Positions 1-6,038 of a DNA stretch of 6,038 bases are shown here, piece by piece. This stretch comes from Synergistaceae bacterium (GTDB lineage Bacteria; Synergistota; Synergistia; Synergistales; Aminobacteriaceae). Under the pieces are notes generated by a model. It did no database searches. It saw only the letters and a list, made by a program, of their open reading frames with translations, and was not told the DNA's origin. Numbering within the stretch: the first letter of the stretch is position 1; the number at the start of each line of letters is the position of its first letter. The DNA lies in NCBI GenBank assembly GCA_017458545.1, contig JAFTBA010000135.1:1-6038 (forward strand). The letters are read 5' to 3'. Both the position numbers and the translations under genes were made by a program.

Positions 1-654
1 AGGCATTAACGTTAAACCGTCCCCTCCGTCCTTAACGCACTCAGTAAGGAATATTGCAGAATTATAACCCGTCTTAGGGTAAACAGGGCGCAGTCTCTTA
101 GGAATTATTCTGTGTTCCCTCATCGCACAAAGGAACGAATCTAACCTAGCACTAGTGAACACCGTGAACAATCTTCCTCTGCTCTTGAGGACTCTTCTTG
201 CTAGTTCGGCAACATCATCAGGGGTGCATGAGATTTCAAGCCTTGCCGATGAGCGCGAAGGGTCAGGCGATTCGCGCCCTGCACTGAGAGATGAGTAGGG
301 CGGATTGATGACGAGTGCATCAAATTTCCCTGAGGGCAGCAGCGTTTTGTCGCGTAAATCTCCTGCAATGAATCTCACCCTGTCATCAAGGCCGTTGTTA
401 TTCGCATTGAGCTTGGCCAGAGTGATTAGTTCGGGCTGAATGTCTATGCCGGTAACATTAACCTGCTTATACTTCAACGCCAGTATCAGCGACACAGCAC
501 CTGTTGCGCAGCCTGCCTCTAAAATTTCGCGCGTTCCCGAACGTACTTTGACCCACGCCGAAAGCAATATAGTGTCCATATTTACGCGCTGACCTGCTGC
601 TGACTGAAGGAGTCTCAGTCTGTCGAAACGTACTTCATCGGTTATATCACGCAT
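1..654 (-). CDS. TrmN6/YfiC-like SAM-dependent methyltransferase (C-terminus cut by window edge)
   Basis: This is a class I S-adenosylmethionine-dependent methyltransferase that resembles the COG4123 group, whose E. coli member TrmN6 (YfiC) methylates N6 of A37 in tRNA-Val. 218 codons are visible without a stop, and the C-terminus lies beyond position 1. In order: a conserved N-terminal stretch ending in QRVNMDTILLSAW (about residues 22-34); the SAM-binding motif I EAGCATG (46-52), a variant of the usual D-L-G-x-G-x-G; an acidic D71 in GID ending strand 2; GD at 98-99; and the catalytic NPPY at 117-120, typical of N6-adenine or exocyclic-amine methylation. The visible end, with SAIFLTE and a GGDGL stretch, matches the family's last strands, so probably only a few tens of residues are missing. 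The ATG overlaps the smc stop region by 8 nt, implying translational coupling. The exact RNA target is inferred; a 16S rRNA or protein substrate is not excluded. Confidence 0.85.
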   Translation of the reverse strand, partial: MRDITDEVRFDRLRLLQSAAGQRVNMDTILLSAWVKVRSGTREILEAGCATGAVSLILALKYKQVNVTGIDIQPELITLAKLNANNNGLDDRVRFIAGDLRDKTLLPSGKFDALVINPPYSSLSAGRESPDPSRSSARLEISCTPDDVAELARRVLKSRGRLFTVFTSARLDSFLCAMREHRIIPKRLRPVYPKTGYNSAIFLTECVKDGGDGLTLMP

Positions 655-3600
655 AATTCTCAGGATTAATTCCTACTGCTGCCGACAATCCTGCCTCTAT
701 CATAGTTACTCCGTAAATCATGTCAGCCCTTTCCATAGTAGCGCGTCTGTGAGTCATAGCTATTATCTGCATTGACTTTGAATATTCCCTGACCAGTTCG
801 GCGAAACGTATCAGGTTATATTCATCGAGTGCTGCGTCAACCTCATCAAGCACTGCCAGAGGACTGCCTGCAGCTTCAAGAGTAGCGAATATCAACGCTA
901 TAGATGTTAATGACTGTTCACCGCCTGAGAGCTGTGAAATGCTCTGTAATTTTTTTCCTGGAGGGCGCGCGAAAATTTCAACTCCTTTATCCCAAACGGA
1001 CTCGCCGTCCTGCAGAATCAATCTTGCTTCGCCTCCGCCGAAAAGCCTCACGAACAGTTCATTAAATCTTGAATCGATTCTCTTCATCGACTCACCGAAT
1101 GACCGTTCAACCTGCGAGTCAGTATCTGCAATTAAAGCTCTGAGTTCGTCAGCAGAAGTATTAACGTCATCGAGCTGGTCAGTGAGAAAATCTGTTCTTT
1201 CGGCTAATGACTGATCCTCCGAGATTGCACCGAGATTATAAGCGCCTAATGATTTGAGTTCGCGCTCAAGTTTTCGGAGTGATGATGTTAATTCGCGGCC
1301 TCCCTCAGTTGATTTGGCTTCGTCCTTATCGTAAGGGTATTTATCCTCCCAAAGCTCTATAAGCTGTGAGCATTCTGCCTCAAGATGAATGATTTTGCTT
1401 TCGGCCTGAGCTGTTTCGTTTTTTAATGATGAGATGTTTTCGGTTGAACGGGTCAGCTTTTTACGGAGCATTGATATTTTGCGCCTTACATCTGCGGACT
1501 CGTTCTGAAGCCTGAGAATCTCATTACGGAGTTTCAGCGATTCAGTGTAAGCCTCTTTCTTTTCGCGTGAAAGAGTGAACAGTTCATTACGATTAAGAGT
1601 TTCGGTTTGACAGCCTGAAGCGATTTCATTTTCTGAACGTTCGATTCTTTCGTTTACTGAGGAAATTTCAACGTCAACACGTTCATAAAGCGTCCTTGTA
1701 ACATTGAGCCGTTCGTTCAAAAGTCTTAGTTCATTCCTCAAAGGCGCGAGAACATCCCCGAAATTTTCGGCGTTAATCTCAGGCAGTCCTTTCAGTTCTG
1801 ATTCGAGCGATTCTAATTTTGCCCTGTCGTCATTAACTGTGTCAGTGAGTTTCTTAGTGTTAATTTCTGAGGCTGACAGTTCGCGTTTTAAGCGTTCGAG
1901 GTCTGAAGCTGAAGTTTTAAGATTTCTCTGCCATGAATTTATCTGACCTCTTAACTCTTCGAGCATTGACTCGGATTCTTCTGCTTCAATCCTGAGATTT
2001 TTTCTCCGCGACTCTTCGTTCTCAAGCTGGCCCGTTAATTCGGTGATTAACAGCTTAAATTCTTCTGCTTTCCTGCGTGCGGTAACAGCTCCAGTTTTCT
2101 GACGTACGGCACCGCCCGTAATAGTTCCTGAAGGAGCGAATATGTCTCCTTCAGTTGTTGCAATGGGGAATCTGACGCCTCTTCTGACGAGTTCCGCGCC
2201 TGTTGCGTAATCCTCAACGATGAGCAAATCGCCCATCATGTGAGAGACAGCGTTAAGCCATTCGGGTTTAACGTTTACCAGATCCATTGCCCAGCCTGTA
2301 ACGCCTGAACCAAAAACTAATCTGTTATCTTTGTCTTTAGGTCTGCACCTTTCGAGAGGGAGGTATGTAGCGCGTCCTGCCCTGTTATTTCTGAGGAAGT
2401 CGATACCTTCCTGAGCCTCTTCAATCGTTCTCACTAACAGCCAGTATTGCCGGCCTCCTAAATAAGCGTCAACAGCCTCAGCGATTTCGTGAGTCCTGCA
2501 CGTGAAAACGTCAGCAGCAGTTACGGGGTGTGAACGCAATAAATTTTTCTCTGCTGCTGCGAGTATGAGTCTGACAGCTTCTGGGTAACCTGCTGATGTG
2601 TCAGCGTTCGAGTACTGGGACTCTGCATGTGCGAGTTCGCGCCTCAAGGTCTGAATGCGTGAACCTGACTGCTGATATTCGGCTGATAGGCGTGTGAATT
2701 TCTCCTCAAGAATATTTTTCTTTTCGGTTAAACGTCCCAGTGATTCGGTGAGTGAAGATCTTTCGGATTCAAGCTGGGATATTTCGAGCGAGAGTGATTC
2801 GCGTGATGATGATGAGGCATTGAGGATAGATTCGCTGCGTGAGAGTGAGAGTCTGAGTCGTGCAATGCCGTCTAGAATCTCTTTTCGTTTTGAGATTAAC
2901 GCCTGAGATTCTGACTGAGCTTTTTTGATTTCGCGTTCCTTCTCCGTAAACTCGTGGTTTTTCCCGTCAATCTCATGCTGAAGGTTTGAGCATTCGTTTT
3001 GATTTTTCTGACGTTCATCGGCGAGTATTTTTTGCCTGAGTCTGAGTGCTTCGAGCTCATCGGTTAGAGATTGTCTTTTTGATTTAATGTCTTTAACCTG
3101 AGTTGAGAGTCTGAATGCTTTTCGTTGAATGGAGTTTATTTTTTCGGTTAAAATTTCGAGGCGTGAAGTTTGCGGATAATAAGTGTCATTATCGCCCTGT
3201 AATTCTTCCTCGTAATGATTAAGTGCTGAAGTCCAAAGCCTGTTCCATTTTTCGAATGATTCTGATTTAGAGAGGAGTATATGACGCTGAAGATGTAAAT
3301 TTTCCTGTTCGCGTTCATTTGCCAAGCGTCTTACGAAATAATAATCGTGCCTCAATACTTCTAAACTGTCTATTATTCCCTGAGCCTGAACAGCAATTTC
3401 AACCTCATCTGAAATTTCCTGCCGTCTTGCTTTAAGTTCATCAATAAGAGTCTGAATCCTCTGAGCTTCATTCTGAGCGTCTTCTAATTTGGCGACACTT
3501 TCATCGCGTTTCTCTCTGTAGCGTTCGATTCCGAAAAGTGAGTCTAACTGTCTGCGTCTTTCTTTAGGACGCTGGTGAATGGTCTGAGAGATTTCGCCCT

Positions 3601-4006
3601 GACCTATAAGCGCGAAGCCTTCACCTTCTAAGCTGAACCTGCGTTTAACGCCTGTGAGTTCCTGAAGGAGTATGCGTTTGCCGTCGAGCTGTAATGATGA
3701 GCCCTGTTCCTGTGAATAAACGCGTCTGAGTCCTGCGTGTTCGTTTCCGTTCTGTAATTTGAGGATTACTTCAGCTGATTCTGCAGGAGGTGATGAGCTG
3801 CTGCCCTGAAAGAGTAAATCGCTCTGCCTTGTTATTCTGAGTCCTGAAGCAGAGCCTTCACCGAGAATCCATTTGAGAGCGTCAAGAATATTGCTTTTGC
3901 CTGAACCGTTAGGGCCGACGATAGCGGTGAAGTTTCGGGAGAACGAGAACTCGCACTGTCTTCCGAAACTCTTAAAGCCTTTAAGCCTTAGTGATGATAT
4001 GGACAT
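647..4006 (-). CDS. smc: Chromosome segregation/condensation ATPase SMC
   Basis: This is bacterial SMC, the loop-extruding ATPase that works as a homodimer with ScpA and ScpB to organise and segregate the chromosome. The 1119 residues show the full architecture. The N-terminal head has Walker A GPNGSGKS (31-38), the conserved arginine R57 and the Q-loop IGQGEI (134-139). A first coiled-coil arm runs from about 165 to 470. The hinge spans about 473-635, with the GRATYLPLE stretch and the glycine-rich TITGGAV near its end. The returning arm runs to about 930. The C-terminal head has FGGGEARL, ARPPGKKL, signature LSGGEQ (1026-1031), Walker B LAVLDEVD with catalytic E1055, and the switch histidine H1086 in MTHRR. 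All ATPase residues are present, so it should be active. Walker A aligns residue for residue with B. subtilis Smc, but the signature comes about 63 residues earlier, so the arms are somewhat shorter. The start is 4 nt after the rdgB stop, with no good Shine-Dalgarno sequence. scpA and scpB are not in the window. Confidence 0.97.
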   Translation of the reverse strand: MSISSLRLKGFKSFGRQCEFSFSRNFTAIVGPNGSGKSNILDALKWILGEGSASGLRITRQSDLLFQGSSSSPPAESAEVILKLQNGNEHAGLRRVYSQEQGSSLQLDGKRILLQELTGVKRRFSLEGEGFALIGQGEISQTIHQRPKERRRQLDSLFGIERYREKRDESVAKLEDAQNEAQRIQTLIDELKARRQEISDEVEIAVQAQGIIDSLEVLRHDYYFVRRLANEREQENLHLQRHILLSKSESFEKWNRLWTSALNHYEEELQGDNDTYYPQTSRLEILTEKINSIQRKAFRLSTQVKDIKSKRQSLTDELEALRLRQKILADERQKNQNECSNLQHEIDGKNHEFTEKEREIKKAQSESQALISKRKEILDGIARLRLSLSRSESILNASSSSRESLSLEISQLESERSSLTESLGRLTEKKNILEEKFTRLSAEYQQSGSRIQTLRRELAHAESQYSNADTSAGYPEAVRLILAAAEKNLLRSHPVTAADVFTCRTHEIAEAVDAYLGGRQYWLLVRTIEEAQEGIDFLRNNRAGRATYLPLERCRPKDKDNRLVFGSGVTGWAMDLVNVKPEWLNAVSHMMGDLLIVEDYATGAELVRRGVRFPIATTEGDIFAPSGTITGGAVRQKTGAVTARRKAEEFKLLITELTGQLENEESRRKNLRIEAEESESMLEELRGQINSWQRNLKTSASDLERLKRELSASEINTKKLTDTVNDDRAKLESLESELKGLPEINAENFGDVLAPLRNELRLLNERLNVTRTLYERVDVEISSVNERIERSENEIASGCQTETLNRNELFTLSREKKEAYTESLKLRNEILRLQNESADVRRKISMLRKKLTRSTENISSLKNETAQAESKIIHLEAECSQLIELWEDKYPYDKDEAKSTEGGRELTSSLRKLERELKSLGAYNLGAISEDQSLAERTDFLTDQLDDVNTSADELRALIADTDSQVERSFGESMKRIDSRFNELFVRLFGGGEARLILQDGESVWDKGVEIFARPPGKKLQSISQLSGGEQSLTSIALIFATLEAAGSPLAVLDEVDAALDEYNLIRFAELVREYSKSMQIIAMTHRRATMERADMIYGVTMIEAGLSAAVGINPENYA

Positions 4007-4010
4007 GTTT

Positions 4011-4601
4011 TTATTTGAATAATATAGCTTTTAATTTTCTGAAAGCGTCAGTTCTGTGAGAGATTTTATTTTTGATACTGCCGCTGAGTTCTGCGAACGT
4101 TTGATTATAGCCGTCAGGTATGAAAACGGGATCATAGCCGAAACCGTTTGAGCCTCTTGGTGATTCGGTTATAGTACCGCTGCAAAGTCCCTCAGTAATC
4201 AGAATGAACTCATCAGGAACGCACAGACACAGAGCAGCTTTGAATTTAGCATTACGGTTTGAACAGCCCTTCAGCTGAGAGAGCAGGTGCGAAACTTTAT
4301 CGTTGTCATTGCCCTGAACTGTTCTTGCTGAATAGAGTCCCGGAGCTCCGTTGAGAGCATCGACTTCGAGTCCGCTGTCATCAGCGAGACAGGGGAGTCC
4401 TGAACGTTGAGTCCAGGCAGTAGCTTTGAGCATTGAGTTTTCGGAATAGGAGTGTCCTGTTTCGTTGACGGTCATATGAGCGAGTTCGGGAGCAAAAATT
4501 ATTTCATCTGCGAAGTTATTGCCTGCTGTTTCTGAAATTATCTGTTTGAACTCGCGGTATTTGTTATTATTTCCAGTTGCTATGATTAATTTGCTGAACA
4601 T
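4011..4601 (-). CDS. rdgB: Non-canonical purine NTP pyrophosphatase (RdgB/HAM1 family)
   Basis: This is a cytosolic nucleotide-pool cleaning enzyme that hydrolyses dITP, ITP and XTP to the monophosphate and pyrophosphate, keeping deaminated purines out of DNA and RNA. The 196 residues are a normal length for the family, and all signature blocks are visible. These are the N-terminal ATGNNNK (8-14); the metal and substrate motif SENSMLKA (53-60); ADDSGLEVDAL (73-83) with the catalytic acidic pair D74/D75; APGLYSAR (86-93); GFGYDPVF (153-160), which contacts the base; and KNKISHR (177-183). Nothing essential appears to be missing. It starts 18 nt after the GerMN gene and stops 4 nt before smc. 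An A-rich stretch with CGGAAA lies about 11 nt upstream of the ATG and is only a weak ribosome binding site, so reading may depend on the upstream gene. B. subtilis has its homologue (ysnA) near gerM too, separated from it by rph. Confidence 0.96.
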   Translation of the reverse strand: MFSKLIIATGNNNKYREFKQIISETAGNNFADEIIFAPELAHMTVNETGHSYSENSMLKATAWTQRSGLPCLADDSGLEVDALNGAPGLYSARTVQGNDNDKVSHLLSQLKGCSNRNAKFKAALCLCVPDEFILITEGLCSGTITESPRGSNGFGYDPVFIPDGYNQTFAELSGSIKNKISHRTDAFRKLKAILFK

Positions 4602-4619
4602 AGGTATAATTTTTTCCGT

Positions 4620-5369
4620 TTAACTTTTCTTTGGGAGTTTCCAAGTTGAAGAGAGGTCTACAATTCCGCCTGATTTAGCAGGTTTGGAGTCGATAAGGAA
4701 TCGAACCTGCGAGACTGGAGGGAAATTATCCTGCATAGTTCTGAGTATTCCTGTAATGAGCAAGAGGCTTTTCTGTTTACCCATAGAGGCGAGGGCGGCA
4801 GTAAACTGCCCCGACATATCGAGGAATAAAGACTCGTCATTCCTGAACACGTGGAGCAGTTTAATTTTGTCTGAATTAGGAACATTGCTCATAGCGATAA
4901 TCTCAGTTACAGCGTCCTTAATATTATCTTCACGTGTGCGAGCGAGGAAATTGCGTCTTGCTTCAGCGATAGCACCGTCTTTAACGTGATAGATATTGAT
5001 TGAAATCTGCTGAAAATTTCCTGAGTTCATCAGGATATTTTTTGTTGAACGATCCTGTTCTGACTTCTCGAAATTAGAGAGGTCATTCTGATTTTCGATT
5101 CTGTTTTCTGGTTTGAGCAGTAACTTTCTGTTGAGGAAGTCAACGACCCAAGAAGTTCCGAGATAACCGAGAACGAAACATAACAGCATAACTCCCAGCA
5201 GGGAGAGTATTCTGAGGAGGAGCGGAGTAGGTTTTTCAGCTTCCTGTTCAAAGGCTGAAGGTCTTGATTTCTGACGCTGAGCGAGATGTTTTCTTGCTTC
5301 TTCTTCAGCGATAGCCTGCTGTGCCTGTCGTCTTCTGTTAGATGTAGCTGATCGTCTTAACGGCGGCAT
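4620..5369 (-). CDS. Single-pass membrane protein with one GerMN domain
   Basis: This 249-residue protein has three parts. An arginine- and glutamate-rich cytoplasmic N-terminus (1-47) is followed by one strongly hydrophobic segment (about 49-72), and then by a C-terminal region placed outside the membrane by the positive-inside rule. Residues 121-244 match the GerMN fold seen in B. subtilis GerM: the opening strand ISINIYHV (122-129), the helix that carries DAVTEIIA, LFLDMSGQF (181-189; the family has V-D-L-S-x-x-F), VSQVRFLIDSK (219-229) and GGIVDLSS (234-241). GerM has two such domains and this protein has one. GerMN proteins are linked to sporulation, germination and envelope functions, and they also occur in bacteria that do not sporulate, so the role here is unknown. 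The next gene in the operon is rdgB. The start is forced: an in-frame TAA lies 21 nt upstream and no other start codon lies between it and this ATG. Confidence 0.8.
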   Translation of the reverse strand: MPPLRRSATSNRRRQAQQAIAEEEARKHLAQRQKSRPSAFEQEAEKPTPLLLRILSLLGVMLLCFVLGYLGTSWVVDFLNRKLLLKPENRIENQNDLSNFEKSEQDRSTKNILMNSGNFQQISINIYHVKDGAIAEARRNFLARTREDNIKDAVTEIIAMSNVPNSDKIKLLHVFRNDESLFLDMSGQFTAALASMGKQKSLLLITGILRTMQDNFPPVSQVRFLIDSKPAKSGGIVDLSSTWKLPKKS

Positions 5370-5383
5370 TGTATATTCATCAT

Positions 5384-5389
5384 CCTTTT
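5384..5389 (-). promoter_or_regulatory. Possible ribosome binding site AAAAGG, unusually far from the GerMN start
   Basis: AAAAGG ends 14 nt before the ATG at 5369, which is further than the usual 5 to 9 nt. It directly touches an out-of-frame ATG ATG pair (5383-5378). No other purine-rich site lies closer to the GerMN start, so this is the only candidate. Confidence 0.4.
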
Positions 5390-5414
5390 AGCAAAAATGT
5401 ACAAAAAGACTTTA

Positions 5415-5442
5415 ATTTTATTCATATGCGCGGATATTTTAA
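5415..5442 (-). promoter_or_regulatory. Weak candidate promoter for the GerMN-rdgB-smc cluster
   Basis: On the minus strand TTAAAA (5442-5437) and TAAAAT (5420-5415) are separated by 16 nt. The second box is an acceptable -10 and the first is a poor -35. The position is sensible, between the terminator at 5494-5533 and the ATG at 5369, and the surrounding sequence is AT-rich. No better sigma-70 pair was seen between 5390 and 5490. A promoter must lie somewhere here if the terminator works, but this exact placement is a guess. Confidence 0.25.
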
Positions 5443-5493
5443 GGAAGAAAAAGCAAAAAGTAAAGAAACCAACGCGTTTACTGTTCATCGGTC

Positions 5494-5533
5494 AAAAAAA
5501 GGAGCCTCACATTTTCATGCAAGACTCTTTTTT
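5494..5533 (-). terminator. Rho-independent terminator after the partial nuclease-like gene
   Basis: Read on the minus strand, GAGTCTTGCAT pairs along its full length with ATGTGAGGCTC around a GAAA loop. This gives 11 pairs, three of them G-U, followed by C and seven T. Six A precede the stem and can extend it against the T tract. On the plus strand the three G-U pairs become C-A mismatches, so the hairpin is built for minus-strand RNA. It should end transcription from the gene that stops at 5621 and insulate the GerMN-rdgB-smc cluster. Confidence 0.85.
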
Positions 5534-5620
5534 CACAGAGAAGTGTAAGTGATTTAGTGTCCTTCATCGTAAGTGCAAGCCCAAAGACTACGGGCATAAC
5601 CGTTATATGGAGCTGTTTTT

Positions 5621-6038
5621 TTACACGACAGCGACACCGAGAGATTTGGCGAGTGAACGGATTGTGTCTTCAGCGAGGCGGCTGTACATTTTAACTTTTT
5701 CAAGAGGCTCACCGTTTCTCAGCATATCGGAAGCTACACGCTCGTTGGTCTTATTAATCCCTCTCGTTTCAGCTGTCTCAAAATCCTCTTTGAAGATTCT
5801 CGCTATCACATCTTTCATAACTTCGTCCTCCTCTAATTGTTTATCCAATTTCCTGTTTATGCCTAAACATATCCTTATTACTGTCCCGGCATTTGTTTTG
5901 ACGTTCCCGTCCTTACTGGTTACGGCCTTTCCTGCATAATTAAGAAATGTATCTTTCGTGCAGTCACTTACGAGCAGTTTCAAACCTTCGTATTCATCGG
6001 CAGGAAGTCTTGATGAAACTATGATTTGAACCTTCAGG
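5621..6038 (-). CDS. Partial protein resembling the C-terminal part of Rpn/PD-(D/E)XK nuclease-family (transposase-associated) proteins
   Basis: The frame is open to the right edge (first whole codon at 6037), so about 138 C-terminal residues are visible and the N-terminus is missing. A TTG at 5983 could be called as a start, but 18 further in-frame codons before it fit the protein, so I treat the gene as continuing beyond the window. Visible features in order are a hydrophobic strand ending in VQIIVSSRLP followed by an acidic helix and LKLLVSD; a middle helical part with INRKLDKQLEEDEVMKD; and a tail with RVASDMLRNGEPLEKV, then a helix with AEDTIRSLAKSLGV. This tail has the style of the C-terminal helical module of Rpn-like putative nuclease/transposase proteins, where a short helix-turn-helix-like repeat ends the chain. 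The nuclease core with its PD-(D/E)XK residues would lie upstream and cannot be checked, so family membership is inferred from tail style only. A terminator follows about 90 nt after the stop. Confidence 0.6.
   Translation of the reverse strand, partial: LKVQIIVSSRLPADEYEGLKLLVSDCTKDTFLNYAGKAVTSKDGNVKTNAGTVIRICLGINRKLDKQLEEDEVMKDVIARIFKEDFETAETRGINKTNERVASDMLRNGEPLEKVKMYSRLAEDTIRSLAKSLGVAVV

Larger units (their letters stand above)
5370..5620. other. Intergenic region of 251 nt
   Basis: From right to left the region holds an 80-nt stretch after the nuclease-like gene, the terminator at 5494-5533, and an AT-rich stretch with the probable promoter and leader of the GerMN gene. The 80-nt stretch contains the palindrome ATAACcGTTAT (5596-5606) and two copies of GTAAGTG (5545-5551 and 5569-5575). 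A 39-codon open frame (5597-5478) crosses the terminator and is probably not a gene. No tRNA, CRISPR repeat or insertion-sequence end was recognised. Confidence 0.7.

Noticed and set aside
939..2906. Several open frames of 70-91 codons on the plus strand opposite smc
   Set aside because: They are serine-rich antisense readings of the Glu/Arg/Leu-rich coiled coils and heads of SMC, with no recognisable domain.
3785..3795. A near-perfect Shine-Dalgarno run followed by ATG on the plus strand (AGGAGGTGATG)
   Set aside because: It is the complement of a serine/proline stretch in the SMC head, the spacing to the ATG is only 2 nt, and no plausible protein follows.
4658..5251. Other-frame open frames within the GerMN gene on both strands
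   Set aside because: The GerMN frame shows a membrane segment and a recognisable domain, whereas the other frames have neither a family match nor a start context.
5607..5939. 110-codon open frame on the plus strand opposite the nuclease-like tail
   Set aside because: The minus-strand frame is open to the edge, has family-like sequence and is followed by a terminator of the right orientation. The plus-strand frame looks like its antisense shadow.
5621..5983. A complete small 120-residue protein starting at TTG 5983
   Set aside because: The frame continues upstream to the window edge with protein-like sequence, and no ribosome binding site is seen before the TTG.

Overview
The window is bacterial chromosome. 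Almost all of it is coding, and every supported gene lies on the minus strand, so the genes read from right to left. The left three quarters carry a compact housekeeping cluster in transcription order: a membrane-anchored GerMN-domain protein (5369-4620), an RdgB/HAM1 non-canonical purine NTP pyrophosphatase (4601-4011), the chromosome-organising ATPase SMC (4006-647), and a TrmN6/YfiC-type SAM-dependent methyltransferase (654 to the left edge, C-terminus cut off). Gaps are 18 nt and 4 nt, and the last pair overlaps by 8 nt, which suggests one operon with translational coupling.

The right end (5621-6038) holds the C-terminal part of a different gene. Its sequence style is that of the tail of Rpn/PD-(D/E)XK nuclease-family (transposase-associated) proteins; its N-terminus lies beyond the window. 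About 90 nt after its stop is a convincing intrinsic terminator (5494-5533), an 11-bp stem with a GAAA loop followed by seven U. The terminator separates this gene from the housekeeping cluster. The cluster's own promoter should therefore lie in the AT-rich stretch 5390-5490, where only a weak candidate is visible.

Host: the GerMN gene beside rdgB recalls the Bacillus subtilis order gerM-rph-ysnA (ysnA is the rdgB homologue), here without rph and with smc and a methyltransferase attached downstream. That fits a Firmicutes- or Synergistota-like bacterium, but the window does not decide which. Base composition looks moderate and similar across the four cluster genes.

Functionally the cluster mixes chromosome segregation (SMC), nucleotide-pool cleaning (RdgB), probable tRNA modification (methyltransferase) and a cell-envelope protein (GerMN). 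Co-transcription does not imply a shared pathway. I see no clear new system. The points most worth a second look are the partial nuclease-like gene, the unexplained 140-nt stretch after it with its 39-codon open frame, and the cluster order itself.
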